NCBI GenBank assembly: GCA_027704905.1
Contig: CM051001.1
Coordinates: forward strand, 33,198,879 to 33,262,878
Source of the DNA: Muraenolepis orangiensis
Lineage: Eukaryota; Chordata; Actinopteri; Gadiformes; Muraenolepididae
Direction of reading: 5' to 3'
Length of the DNA stretch: 64,000 bases
Notes under the pieces: model-generated
Told to the model about the DNA's origin: nothing
Databases searched by the model: none
The model's input: the letters and a program-made list of their open reading frames with translations, nothing else
Made by a program: the position numbers and the translations under genes
Shown: positions 1 through 26,660 of the stretch, piece after piece
How positions within the stretch are numbered: position 1 is the first letter of the stretch
Layout of the letters: every line of letters begins with the position of its first letter

Positions 1-957
1 TTTGCCACACAGAGCAATGTCATCAGGGTGAAATCTCTCATCTGTTGAAATGCAGAATACCATAGCATTTCGTTGTATGTTTAAATTGAAATGATATGTT
101 GTAACCGCCATTTCTAGAGCATGTTGGCATTGTGCTTTCAGTTTCACACTGAGATGTACAGTACAGTACAGGTACAGGCCAGTGCAAAGGTTGAGCTAGG
201 TAGGCAGAATGTTTTATGTGGGCCAGGCCAACTTTGGCCTGCTGTGTGATTTATATGATTATTGTGAAAGCCAACCGATGGTATTGGTGTACTCAAACAG
301 GTTTCGGTACTTTAGTGTGTTTAAAAATTCTGTAGTCTGGCAGCAACGGATGTCTTGTGGCTCTCTGTGAGCTCTGGCTCTCTGTGGTTGTTTACCAGGG
401 TAAAATAGAAGCCCTTTAAAGTCTATTGTGTATTTTCCTTTGCCCTTTTGTCATTTGCAAAGAGGCTACCGCATGCCTTCATTCCTGCTCCTCCTTTCGG
501 TTTCACACGTCGCCATCCTCCCCCACTTCTCTCTGTCGGTCTTCCCTTTTCTCTCGGCCATGTGCAATGGCTTGGCTTAACTCCCATCAACTTGTCTTTA
601 ATAAGGAAACGGTTTACCTTTTTTTTTTTTTTGGTAAGCCCCCGCACTTTGCAATGGTACTTTTTTCTGTATCAAAATGGTTTGTAGCCCGATGGTTTGA
701 ACCTGACTCTTGGGTTTTTAGGAAGAAACTGATTTAGTATTTTTCTTAGTAGACTGTTTATTGATGTGTGATTTATTGTCCACGGTTGCATACCATGACC
801 CAATGTGCCTCATGTCTCCACCCAGTTGACGCTATGACCTGAAGATGACTTCAGTGTAAGGGATAGTTTGTCAGAGGGGACACCCTGATACCTCCCACTT
901 CCCCCCCTGCCCCGCCCCTCCCATCTTCATGACTTCTCTTCAGTCTGGGCTACAGCT
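1..957 (+). other. fam53c upstream intron or 5' flank plus 5' UTR
   Basis: No coding exon is recognisable here. The first coding exon of fam53c seems to begin just after a pyrimidine-rich acceptor ending in CAG at 941-943, which leaves a 14-nt 5' UTR before the ATG at 958. The rest is therefore probably the end of a 5' intron. It holds a T-run near 620-632 and a C-rich stretch near 900-920. Any non-coding first exon and the promoter lie further left or are not visible. Confidence 0.5.
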
Positions 958-2579
<1,622 letters not shown>

Positions 2580-2794
2580 ACGGTGCTTCCTTCTCCTTGA
2601 CATGGCTGTGTACAGTCAACAGACCACACATGTAGGCTGAACCCACACCATATGGCAGATTATCTTTGTATGGGAGCCTGCTGCCCTCTTAAAGCACAAT
2701 CTGTTATGGAGAAAATGCAGATATCAAAATACAATATTATCTTAACTCTTGAGCAAAAATAATTTAGCATTTCATAAGAAACTAACGGTGCCTG

Positions 2795-2871
<77 letters not shown>

Positions 2872-3764
2872 AATGTTGGGCACACAGTATTCTAGTTTAT
2901 GGACCATAATGTGATTAAGTCTTAATCAGTAAATGCTGTTTTATCTCTCTAATTCACATCACAAATGACTTGGCACACATTAATTAGGTGGATATGTTGT
3001 AAACTAGTATAACAGAAACAACTTGCACAGATGGCTTGAGCCAGCAGTAAAGGAGCTTGCTTGAACGACTTGCTGTTCACATGCGTTTCTCAGTCTTGAC
3101 ATTAGCCGAATATGTTTAAGGCGCATGGAAATGAACTTGATGCATCGTTGGATGTTTATTTTTTCTTAAAGATGGTCATTGATGATTGCTGTATTGCTTC
3201 AAAAAGAGTGAACACATTCCAGAATGTCCTAGTGATTTGAAAAACCATCGACGTCAAAGGAGTCGACCCTTTGGATGCTCATGTAATCTAATGGCTGCAG
3301 TGCTGTCATGCATTTCAGTTGATCCACAGGGGAATCAGCAAAGAGTAACTTTGCTTAGCTTTTCTTGTAATGGAAAGAATGTGTAGGCTCCCTCAGTTTT
3401 TTGGAAATTAATGTAACTTTTGTCAACATTAATTACATGTTTTGAGTTATGGTTTATATTGATCATGCCTTAAGCTGTAAGAGCGTTTTTTTTGTGCTAT
3501 TTAGTGTTAAAGTGAGATGTTTTGTATGCACTCGTTAACATCAATGAAATGACAGAGTTGCACATGCACTATTATAAACAATACATTGCTCTATGCTGCA
3601 GTTTGATCCAATAGGGAACATTGTAAGAACATGGTGTACTATATTGTGCCTATTCTGTGAGTTTTGGGGAATACGAATCGAGAAATGATGCTAGTATTGG
3701 TGGCCTTTAGAGATGCTTTTTTTAATGCGTTTTCAAATGGACAAAATTACACAATTTGTGTACT
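2580..3764 (+). other. fam53c: fam53c 3' UTR
   Basis: AT-rich non-coding sequence from the stop codon to the first good poly(A) signal at 3765. It contains a (CA)n tract at 2796-2868 and several short T-runs. No other ORF or structure is convincing. UTR length is inferred from the signal only. Confidence 0.6.
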
Positions 3765-3770
3765 AATAAA
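3765..3770 (+). promoter_or_regulatory. fam53c: poly(A) signal AATAAA, likely fam53c
   Basis: A perfect AATAAA about 1.19 kb after the fam53c stop codon, in a T-rich setting. It is the first such hexamer in the 3' region. Confidence 0.6.
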
Positions 3771-4149
3771 GTTGAATAGAGAATGGCGTTTTGCGTTTCA
3801 TGTCATATCTTGTTCACAGATGGTCATTGGTGATTGCAGAGTGAATACATTCCCTCAATGGACATTCAACACATTCTAGTAGCTTTGTCGTAGCGTATCC
3901 AGACTGTAATTATGTTTCATATAATATGAGTGGGGACATCTAGTGGTGCAATGTTGCCTACGGTGGGTTTGCCCCTAATGTATCCAGTGTGGCAGACTCG
4001 CCAACCACCGTGAATAGATATTCTCAACGTCTTTCTCTCGCCAGCGCAATGTGGTCGATGAAAAGACCTTTAATGTCCTCACACGGACATCAAGTCGAAT
4101 TGACCAAAAAAAGAGGCGTCCATTTAAAACACTTTAAAAAAACTGCTAG

Positions 4150-4470
4150 AATCGATAAACGATTTGGGAGGACTACCAGGTTTAAGGATAGTTTTTATCC
4201 ACAGGCAGTGACCTGCTGAACTGTTAGGAGTGCTGCCACTTTCACTTCCATAACATTGTCATTAACATTACACTTTCATACTTTTCTGGACTCATCACAG
4301 TTACTGTACTGTATTCATGATGCTGCTGCACTACTGGCACTTTAAAAGCTTTGAAAGATTTGTGTAAAAAAAAAAACATGTACATGCAACACATATATCA
4401 TTTAACAGTCACTTTGCTTTTTTTTGTTTTGTTTATTTGTATTGTATATATTATTTGTATGGTATTGTTT
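4150..4470 (+). mobile_element. LINE 3'-end fragment, + orientation
   Basis: The short coding-like stretch RFKDSFYPQA followed by a 3' UTR resembles the C-terminal tail of ORF2 in fish non-LTR retrotransposons. The segment from about 4165 (GGACTACCAGGTTTAAGG) through the GCACTACTGGCAC stretch near 4335 reappears as a diverged copy in reverse orientation at about 12130-12365. The two-copy match is seen directly; the LINE class is inferred. Confidence 0.65.
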
Positions 4471-4549
4471 TGTGGATGTATACTGCGGGAGGGAATGGGG
4501 AGTAAGCATTCCTATGTACCTGTTGTGCAATGGGCCAGTAAAATCTATC

Positions 4550-5199
4550 TTGTATGTTCAAAGCCCTCGTTGAGGGAAACGCTGCTCCGCCGTGAAGGCG
4601 GGGGCGCTCCTTCCCACCGTGTCCTCCTCCTCCTCCTCCTCCATCTCCTCCTCCTCCTCGCCACCGTTTGACCTCCGCAAACACCAAAAAAAAAACGACT
4701 TCCTCTTGTTTTTTATTTCATGGCGATCGCAGAGCGAGAGAGAGGAAGAACACCGCCGACCCGCACGCACACTGTCCCGGCGCAGAACAGACTTTAACCG
4801 GGGTAATTAATTCACTGGTTCGTTACCGCTACGCCGGGGTGGCCGGGTACCCGGGTACCCCTCACCGCCGCCCGGGCGGAGAGGTTACCGACGGTCCCCC
4901 ACCGCTGGTTTCTCTTAGTCTTAACGGGTTACAAGGGGGGATATTAAGACTTAGTTAGAAACCAAATGCACTTTTGACTTGACTGGTGACTGACTTGAGT
5001 TGTTCTTACCTTTTTTTTTTTTTCTTCTTTTTTTCTTAAACCTGTGTTGAAACACTCACTATTGACTATTGTATTGTTAAGTCGCTTTGGATAAAAGCGT
5101 CTGCTAAATGCCTGTAAGGTGATGTGATGTTAACGGCTCTGTTCACACTGATAACACATCGGACCAGACGGGCTCCCCATTAGCCTGCGTCTCGCTGCT

Positions 5200-5238
<39 letters not shown>

Positions 5239-5760
5239 TGGCACGCTAAGCTAACGCGAAGTAGCCGTTAGCAAGTGTGCAAAAACGCCTCGCTTGCTTG
5301 GTTTCTAATTGGATTGCATAAATCTTGAGTTATTATTATTATTCTTTTAGCTGACTTGGATTGCGTGGTTTTCCACCGTTGTCTTAAGGGACGTGTCCAG
5401 GTTTTAGTCGTTGTGGAACCCAGACGCCGGTGTTTGTGTAGCCACCGATGAGCGGTTAAGAAAAGGTAACGTTAGCTCGATGCTCTTGTCTTAAAAAAGT
5501 TTAACAACTTGAAGCTAACGCCGCATCTGACCGGAGTTCCGTGGGATTTGTGTTCGAACTAACTCCTACGAGCATAATATGTGGATTCCTCGTTAAAAAA
5601 GTGTGTTTAGCGTACTTACTTGTTACTTTCCCCCCCGCTTATTTACGTGGTTTTTTTCATACAGGTTTAGCATTCGCGCTACTAAGTTTTGCAGCTAACG
5701 CTAGCCCGTTTAGCTTCGTTCCGGACTAACGGGCGCATCGCGTAAGTCAGTTAGTTTAGT
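4550..5760 (+). promoter_or_regulatory. ctbp1: CpG-rich region, likely ctbp promoter and 5' UTR area
   Basis: CpG density rises sharply at about 4560-4920 and 5150-5730, between the end of fam53c and the first coding exon of ctbp. The segment has repeated GCTAACG/CGTTAGC motifs (near 5250, 5265, 5468, 5513, 5693). A SINE-like tail (4957-5130) and a short (CA)n at about 5201-5234 interrupt it. No TATA box stands out. The transcription start cannot be placed from sequence alone. Confidence 0.5.
4957..5130 (+). mobile_element. Fish SINE/LINE-type tail element, copy 1
   Basis: It carries the stretch AAGTCGCTTTGGATAAAAGC followed by GTCTGCTAAATG, a highly conserved 3' module of teleost SINEs. The same module, with the same upstream TGAAACACTCACTATTG-like sequence, recurs at 13160-13250 and 54776-54902, always on the + strand. 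Confidence 0.75.
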
Positions 5761-6042
5761 TTTAAACTTGGGTTAAAGTTGGTTAAGCTTCATCGTTGCG
5801 TGTTCATCCATTGTTTATCCTGTAGTTCGGGGTTATGTTTTTGTAACCGTGACCGCTGTTCCGACAACTTTTTATTCATGTTTTTTTTTTTTTGTTAAAT
5901 GTTTTGAGCGTGGCTAACGCGAGGCAGTTCACACAGGATCCTATATTCATCTTTAATAAAGTTCAACAAAACGCTGGAATGAACCGCAAATAACGAAATA
6001 TAGTATTTTATTCCACTGAATTTCTAACATTTGTGTTAACAG

Positions 6043-6095
6043 GGCGAACTGTCAGCTACATTGGGCAAAGGGACACATACAGGACTGTTCTGCTG
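6043..6095 (+). other. ctbp1: Candidate non-coding 5' exon of ctbp
   Basis: A TTAACAG acceptor at 6036-6042 and a strong GTGAGT donor at 6096 bracket 53 nt with no long ORF. A second CAG acceptor at 6517-6519 would then start the exon carrying the ATG at 6603. This is a splice-signal reading only. Confidence 0.35.
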
Positions 6096-6602
6096 GTGAG
6101 TTGTTAAACGTTGTTTAATGCATGCATAGGATTCTGATTGACATTATGCTTTGGTTTGTGTCACATGTGTAAGGTACAGTAAACTGTTATGGCCAGCTCC
6201 AAAGTTTTTAAATTTACATATTTAAATAATTGCCGTATATATTAATCCAGCAGTACAAACTGAATTAATATAACTTGTTAAGTGTGTGGTGTAGTGCATA
6301 TAGTCCAGTAGCAGTGGAGGGGTTGTATGATGCAGATAGTCCAGTTGTTGTTGTTGAAGTGGGGGGGGGGGGGGGGGGTGTTGTGGAATATTAGTGCAAG
6401 TTCTCTAGTTAATGGCAAGAGGTATTGCAATGTTATCCTGTTCCTGTGCATTTTCAAATGAAGAGCATGTCATGCGCAGCAAGTATACATTTTCACATTG
6501 TGGATGCATGTGTTTGCAGGTGCAGTTACGCGGACTGCGTTGGAGTTGCTTCACTTGGATTTGTCTTATTCTGCGCTGTCCTGGGTTAAGACTATTTAGT
6601 CT

Positions 6603-19198
<12,596 letters not shown>

Positions 19199-19416
19199 CC
19201 CCCCCCCTCCCCCTCCCCCTCCCCCTCCGCTGCGTCAACACATTCCGTCGCCCCTGGAAACCAGCCCACCCCCATGCCAAGCCCCCCTACCAAACGCCTT
19301 CCATCTACGTCAACAGCCCCTCCCTCCAGTACATTGACATTGGTGGCACTGGTTGGATCCAATTGGAAATGCACCCCCTTCCCCTCCGATGCCATTACCA
19401 GCCCTGGAAGTGACCC

Positions 19417-19447
<31 letters not shown>

Positions 19448-19756
19448 ACACACATCATCATCCCCTCAACCCAACACCCTCCACCCCTCAACCTTATACC
19501 CGTCACTCCCCCACCACCCACACAGCCATCCAGCCAGCCCTCCGTCAATCCTTCACAACTTCAGCAATAACTCTTTCTCAAGGATGATTGGACTGGTGTG
19601 TTTCCCGTTAGTTCGCTAGAGATGTTTTAATAGGGAGGAAACCCTTTTTTCTTCCTGTTTCTTTCATGGTTCTTGCTGTTCTGTTTTTGTTTTTTTTCTT
19701 TTTGTACAAATGGCATTTCTGAAATTAGGCTTTTCTGTGAGCCACGTCCCGTGTGT

Positions 19757-19801
<45 letters not shown>

Positions 19802-21826
19802 GGTCTGTCTGTGTGTGTTCTCATGGGTAATGTTACTGCTATTTCTAAACCCCCACCCCCTTCTTTGCATCTGTATCCTCTGTTCACACCATGTTGGGTG
19901 GGGGGGGGGGGAATAGCTTAAGCAAACCAGAAGTCACAGAATCATGGACGGTACATCCAGTCCTCAAGGATCAGCCTCCACACCTTCCCCCAAGCCATCT
20001 TCCACATGGCCAGCCCCCCCTTGGCTACCACGATGACGCCTCCATCCCGCACACACGAGCTCACACACACACACACACACACACAAGTTGTATCCCCCCA
20101 GTGGATCAGTTGTTTCGACTCACGTCTCCACCCATGCCACTGTGACTCTTGCTTGTATATATTTTATCGCCGGCCGCCCGTCATTTAGCCCACGCTTCCT
20201 ACAGCTTCTCCAGCTGCAGTCCGACCATCTAAAGTGTCTCTTAACCGCCGTTAGACCACGCCCCCCCGGTCTCTCTCCTCACGTTGACCATACAGCAGAC
20301 TTCTCTTGGGATGCGCCGCCGCCGTACAGCTGTGTTGTTTACAAGGCTCAGCCCAACGCGCGGCTGTCTGTCCAGCGGCTCCACTTCTCCTTCTCCTGCA
20401 GTCCACGCAGAAAGCGCCACCAGAGGGCAGCGTCTGAGCGTGCAGAGCCCAGGTCAGAGGATAGTTGGACACGGATGTAATTTAAAGGAAACGGATGTAC
20501 AGTTGGAGCCGTGGTCCCAAGCGGGCCCCCCCCCCTGCCTGATCCGGTGTATTTGCTTGTTTTTCTTTTCATTTTTGTTAGTTTTTGAGCCTGCTTTGTG
20601 TACACGCCGTACCCCTCCTCCTCCACCTTCTCCCCTCCCCCACCTTCTCCCCTCCTGCCCCAGATACCTGCTGGATGATGCCCTGTGAGACATCCACCCG
20701 TCCCTTTAAAAAAAAAAGATATAAAAAAATAAATTAAAAAAAAAAAAAACCAAACAAGAAAAAATCCCCCAAAAAATGTAAACCAGGTGAGATGTCGCCC
20801 CCCCCGGAGCAAGGGGGCAGAGAGCTCCTCCCCTCATCCGCTCTGTTACTGACTTTGTATTGCGTCGTGTGTGTGTGTCTTGTGTGCACGCAGGCCTCCT
20901 CACCCGGTCTGGAATATCTAGGGGTCGTCTATCCAAAGGTGCAGCAGTCCTAGGAGCTCATCTCCACCACCGTGGTGTGAAGGGGACACCTCTAGTACCT
21001 CAGTAACACATATTGAATGTACCGTGCATACCTGTTTCCTTCTGTTCTTTTTGGTTGAGATTATATGTGTATATGTATATATATGTATGTGTGTATATAT
21101 ATGTATGTATATATATATGTATATTTTCTCAACTTTTCTAGACCTCTTAGCGGAACGGTTCTGGGAAAGTTGTGGCATTGGTAAGACCGCAGAAAGAGAC
21201 AAACATGCAACGTATGAGAGATGCTGGAGCGAAACTCTTCAAAGCATCGATTGGATGACATCACACGGTCTGGGCTGTGGGTCTGGGCTGTGGCTAAACG
21301 CTGTGGCTCAGCGCTGTGGCTCAGCGCTGTGGCTCAGCGCTGTGGCTCAGCGCTGTGGCTCAGCGCTGTGGCTCAGCGCTGTGGCTCAGCGCTGTGGCTC
21401 AGCGCTGTGGCTCAGCGCTGTGGCTCAGCGCTGTGGCTCAGCGCTGTGGCTCCTGAGGAAACGAACAAAAGATCTGCTCCCGTTTTTTTTAAAGTTTTTG
21501 TACTTTGTTGAAAAATGAGCACAAATGCTTCTGCTGTGACGATTGTCCCGCCCTCTGAGCTGATTATCACCCTGCGTCTGACCTCGTCTGTCAACCCGCC
21601 GGGGGGGGAGAGAAGAAAAAAACACAAAAAAAGTCAAAGTAAATGGGTCCGTGTGGTCGGCTAGCTAACTTTAGATGTAGATGCTGATTCTTGTTATTTT
21701 GGCTCTTGGTTTTTTTTTCTTTTCTTTTTTTTTTTTTCCTCGTTTTTGGTTTTATTGCCCGAGTGTCATGCTGCTCTGTAGTGCATGTGAGTTGTATTTT
21801 CTGTAGGGCAGAAGCCGTACTGCTTA
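19199..21826 (+). other. ctbp1: ctbp 3' UTR (about 2.6 kb)
   Basis: Low-complexity C-rich, (CA)n and (TG)n sequence follows the stop codon. Examples are C-runs near 19200 and 19417-19431, TG at about 19756-19800, and A/T-rich AT repeats at 21060-21125. A 13-bp minisatellite lies at 21299-21451. No coding exon was found. Confidence 0.55.
21299..21451 (+). repeat. 13-bp minisatellite, about 12 copies, in ctbp 3' UTR
   Basis: The unit is GCTGTGGCTCAGC, virtually perfect. Each unit holds a short self-complementary core (GCTCAGCGCTG across the junction), so the RNA could form tandem small hairpins. Confidence 0.95.
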
Positions 21827-21832
21827 AATAAA
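21827..21832 (+). promoter_or_regulatory. ctbp1: poly(A) signal AATAAA, likely ctbp
   Basis: Perfect hexamer followed by a TG-rich GTGTGTCATTTGG downstream element. Further hexamers near 22694 and 23629 could serve longer isoforms. Confidence 0.55.
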
Positions 21833-23380
21833 TGTGTGTCATTTGGTCATCCCCGTGGTCCCTCCACCGAACACGCCCGGCCTCCAGTGCCCTCCTCTTA
21901 TTGCCATTTCCTGATGGTAAGTTTCCAGTGATGTATAGTTTTCCCTCAGAGTCTATGCGCGACATGGAGGGTGTCTGTGTCCAGAGATTTTTTAGGCTCC
22001 CATGTCATGTGATGAGTATATATTTTTTAAAAATAACTCCCATATAGTTTGGAATATTATGCGCATAATGGTAATCTGAAAATTTGCTGTCGATGACTTA
22101 TGATAACAGTTTTTTTTTTTTTGTTTCTTTTAGTTTTCAGTTCAGCAGTGCACTGTTATGAAAACCATTTGACTTATATTGTAGAGGGTTTGTTTATTTT
22201 TCTCTTCTACTTGCTTGGTGTTCCACATGTTGTACTGAAACATTTCAGAGAAAATAAGAGATCTCTCTCCCTGTGAAGCAGTTTTATTTTCATCCCACCC
22301 TCTTCCTCCTTTTTTAAGTTTGTCTCGTTTCTTAAATATATAAATATATATATCCTAGCGTAGCTGCCCTATCCAGACCCTATCCTCTGGGCCTTATCCT
22401 CCCCCTGTTAACAGTAGCTACGATAGCGTGTCGCCATGAAAACACTCACTGCCTTAAAAACAGTCGACCAGAGTAAGGGTGTGCCAAGCAAGGAGTCTCA
22501 CAGCAGCCAGTCAGTCAGTCCAGAGGTGTTGAGGGGGAGGGCTCTTCAGATGTCTCTCTGCCGCCATCTCACCGCGATGCAGCAGCGTGTCCGCCATGAC
22601 ATCTAGACAGAGCTTTGTTTAGTTAGTTGGAGAGGGGGGGGGGGGGGGTTTGCAAATCCAACCTTAACTCCTGGGCTGCTGCTCTGTAAGGGGAAAATAA
22701 AGAGGGTGTGTTTTGACACTAGCTTGTGTTGTGTGTAGACTGCTAAGCCCCTTCTCCCCACACCCAGTGCTAATGCTGTGGCTGGAATTAGGTGGTGTGA
22801 GGTTGTTGTCCCCCCTCCCTCCCTCCCCCTCCCCCGCAAATCCATCTTCCAAACCTTTCCCGTGCCCCCCCCCCCCCCCCCAGGTGGCTTCTTCTTCTAG
22901 GGTCCCGGGAGAGGGGGGGGGGGGGGGGGCAAGCAAGGGGGCCGGGGGCACCCACCCACTGACACCTAATGTAGTCTGTCAACGAGCGGGACAAAAAAAT
23001 ACATTGGACAGAATTGGTCACTTTTTCCTCTCTCTTTCTCTCTTCCTCTTTCTCTCTCTTTCTCAGGGTTCAAATGCACACATATCCCCCCCCCCCCTGC
23101 AGTCACACTCACCCCCCCCCCCCCCCCCCCCCCCCCTCTCTCTTTTATGCAGTTCTCCCTCAAAATGTAGAACTGCCTCTGGTTCCACCACCGCCTCCTC
23201 TGCACAGTGAGTTTTGTGGTAAAGGTTCTGTTGGTTTTAATTTCTTTTTATATCCTCCCTTTTTTGGTTTTGTTTTCTTTGGCACTGAAGTCTAACCATC
23301 TTAACAAAGAATGCGTGATGGAGTGAATGTTTATGGTGACTGTATTGTTGAAATGTATTTCTACAACATGTGAACATGCC

Positions 23381-23434
23381 CTCCTCCTCCTCCTCCTCCT
23401 CCTCCTCCTCCTCCTCCTCCTCCTCCTCCTCCTC
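23381..23434 (+). repeat. (CTC)n trinucleotide repeat
   Basis: Eighteen perfect CTC units. It reads as poly-Leu on + and poly-Glu on -, which explains the small ORFs across it. Confidence 0.98.
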
Positions 23435-25049
23435 ACTCACTCTCGTTGTGAATTCATTAATTTTTTTCTTTTCGTTTCTCTTTTCACCAGACTGCAAAAA
23501 CCACAAAAGTGATTTAAAACATGTCCTGTAACTAGGCTCTTAAGCTTTATTTTTGTTTTGTTTACTTTTTTATTAGAAACAATCATGTTTGTGATGGTAA
23601 CTTCTGATGGTAAACTCCACACCGTATTTTAATAAAATCCTAAAAAATACCGTTTTTATCTTGTGCTTCATTTCTCTTCTTCAAGCCGTTCTTGTGATTC
23701 CGTCTGCAGATCAGGTTGTGATTTTGCATGTTGCTAGGTGGTGCTGGTGCTGGTGGTGCTGGTGGTGGTGGTGGTGCTGGTGGTGGGGGCGGGGGGGGGT
23801 GGTTGTGTTTTTTTAAATAGTTTTTTTACTGTTGATTACACTTGGCCAGTTGTACAATGCGGGCAGTTTCCAAAGACCTAACCCACAACAAATTGTTTGC
23901 ATCTGCCATACTTGTGCTCATTGTCCCAGACCCACGGGCGTGAGGTGAAGAGTGGGGAATACCAGCCCCACATAAATTGCTCCCACATGCCATGATGTAG
24001 ACCAGTGGAGGGTAGGGTGAAGGCTGCTTCTCTAAATTAGAGTTGTGGGGCCTGAGCGGACTCCCTTTGGGACTGTCCAAAGGTTTGAGGAGACTAGGGG
24101 GGGGTCAGAGGTCTGACCTGTCACTGTACGAGGACCCAAAAAAACCCCACATTTCAAATGCATTATTTATGTTTAGTTCTCTTTGTCTCCTTCAGGTGGT
24201 ATATCTTCTTCCCCTCCAGATGTTGACACGTTCCGGGAAGATGGATCAGCAGGTTGCCTAACGGCCGCTCCGTGCGGTCAGGCCCCGAGCTCGCAAACCA
24301 GAGTTTACCAGACCTCAAATACGCACCTCTCTCCAATTTCCTTCCCATATTCACCCCAGGGGGTAGGGGTGGGATAGCAGGGATTAAACACCCGTCTGCC
24401 CCGTGTGTGTGTGGACCGACACAGGACTCTGACTCACGGTCGCCCACATGATGAGCTTATTGGTGGGGGTCGTTGAAGGGGTCCTGGCTCTGAAGGATTG
24501 CTTTAAGGAATCCGCAATCAGACCTTGGAACACGATGACCAGAGAGAGATGTAACCTGGGACCACCCAGTCCGATGGTTCTATCAGTCCACACCGTGGCT
24601 TCTGTGAGCTGCCCTGAAAAATGGGGTTGGCTTAGGTACCCACAACTTGTTATAGTGTGTGTGTGAGGGACAACCTTAACTTGGTCAAGAGCCACCCCCA
24701 GTTATACAGGAGAGGAAGACCCAGGATATTTATTTGTGTGTGTGAGGGAAATGCATGTTGTAAAAAATGTATGTTTAAGCTGCTTCCGTGTTATGCATTA
24801 GTCTCTGGAGAGATAGGCCGGCATCGCTGAAAACAGCGCAGTAGCTATAATATTTACCCTTGGTTCTCCCAGGAATGGAAAAATGGAAATGACGAGCCTT
24901 GCTCGGTGAGTCATTTCACATCAATTTAAACCCCAATATTGTAATCATGGTGAATGAAGCTTTTTTTTAAATGTGGATCATCATACCATTTCTGACATCA
25001 TCCACATCACAGCCTCATTCCATCTGCCATGGCTTGCTGTGTTTCATGC

Positions 25050-25692
25050 CCTATATAGACAGACCCCTATATAGACAGACCCGTACATAGACAGACCCCT
25101 ATATAGACGGACCCCTATATAGACAGACCCCTATATAGACAGACCCGTACATAGACGGACCCCTATATAGACAGACCTGTATATAGACAGACCCGTACAT
25201 AGACAGACCCCTATATGGACAGACCCGTACATAGACAGACCCGTACATAGACAGACCCCTATATAGACCGACCCGTACATAGACGGACCCCTATATAGAC
25301 AGACCTGTATATAGACAGACCCGTACATAGACAGACCCCTATATAGACAGACCTGTACATGGACAGACCCCTATATAGACAGACCCGTACATAGACAGAC
25401 CCCTATATAGACAGACCTGTATATAGACAGACCCCTATATAGACAGACCTGTACATAGACAGACCCCTATATAGACAGACCCGTACATAGACAGACCTGT
25501 ATATAGACAGACCCCTATATAGACAGACCCCTATATAGACAGACCTGTACATAGACAGACCCGTACATAGACAGACCCCTATATAGACAGACCTGTACAT
25601 AGACAGACCCCTATATAGACAGACCCGTACATAGACAGACCCCTATATAGACAGACCTGTATATAGACAGACCCGTATATAGACAGACCCTT
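25050..25692 (+). repeat. 16-bp minisatellite, about 40 copies, with four variant types
   Basis: Units are AGACAGACC plus a 7-nt variable part: CCTATAT (commonest), CGTACAT, TGTATAT or TGTACAT. A few units also carry a single change in the constant part (AGACGGACC, GGACAGACC). The variants are interspersed rather than blocked. Confidence 0.97.
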
Positions 25693-26539
25693 ATGGTAAC
25701 GGCCACGTTCTCATCCACTCTCCTCAGCAGCGGCCAGGTTTGTGTCCCCACACAAAGCTCTTGCTGGCCTGCTGCGTTCCTGCAGTCTCTTATTTCTTTA
25801 TCTTCACTACGTTTGACACGGGATGAGAGCAAACCGGATTGAACCAAGACCCAGAGTCCCCAACCACCCTCTAACCACCCTGTAGCTCTCACGCCAACTG
25901 GAAGATGCAGCGCCCCTTGGCTCTGAGCTGGGGTCTCTGGTTCCCCTGATTGTGGTGTCTGTCTGTCTGTGTGCGTAGATCAGAGTGGGCTGTTTTACAG
26001 CCCTGCGTAGGTTCTGGTGACTGATCACTAAAGGTGACCTTTAGTGATCATCACTTCCCAGGTGTGTGTGTGTGTGTGTGTTTATTTGTGAGCAAATGGT
26101 TACCCATGTGCTGCCGTGGGTTTTTTCCATTGACTAGCCGGGGCCGAAAAGTAATGATAGAAAAGTGGTTTTAAAGTATGCTTTCAATCAGGAAACGATA
26201 CGCATGCTTATGAAAACACGCCATTGTAAACACTCCTGTCTGCGTGACCAATGTCTCACTGACGCTGTTCAATCTGTACCTCACTGCCATTCATGCCTGT
26301 GACCAACGCAGCTTACAGATTGACTGACTGACTGACACACCCGGTCGGAGAGACAGACAGGCCGGGTAAGTGGCTGGCTGGCTGGCTGACAGACAGATTG
26401 ATAAAGGACACATTGGCTGGGACTATTAAAACCTGGTGCAGAAAGCACAGCCTGACAATGTATTGGGGGAGACGGTCGTAAACACAGTGACAACTGATGG
26501 ACACCCAGAGACTTGATGAAAGCCTTGTCCTCCACTCTT

Positions 26540-26660
26540 TGGCGCGTACTCCTCCCCTCCCCCCTCTTTCCCCTCCCCCTCTCTCTCCCCTCCCCCTCTC
26601 CCTTCCCTTCCCCTCCCCCTCTCCCTCCCCTCCCCCTCTCCCTTCCCCTCCATCTCTCCT
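26540..26660 (+). repeat. Polypyrimidine block (C/T only)
   Basis: Over 100 nt of CCCCTCC and CTCTCC-like sequence with strand asymmetry. It is a candidate H-DNA/triplex former. Confidence 0.9.

Noticed and set aside
3989..4219. Hypothetical 76-aa protein
   Set aside because: Its end (RFKDSFYPQA) is the LINE ORF2 tail and the rest overlaps no recognised domain; treated as retrotransposon remnant.
23980..24450. Small ORFs near 24.0-24.45 kb preceded by a CCTTCAG acceptor-like site
   Set aside because: No recognisable domain, no partner exons and no conserved wording.
25050..25692. CRISPR-like array (short repeats with variable parts)
   Set aside because: Eukaryotic context; the variable parts are only four recurring types, contiguous with no true spacers.
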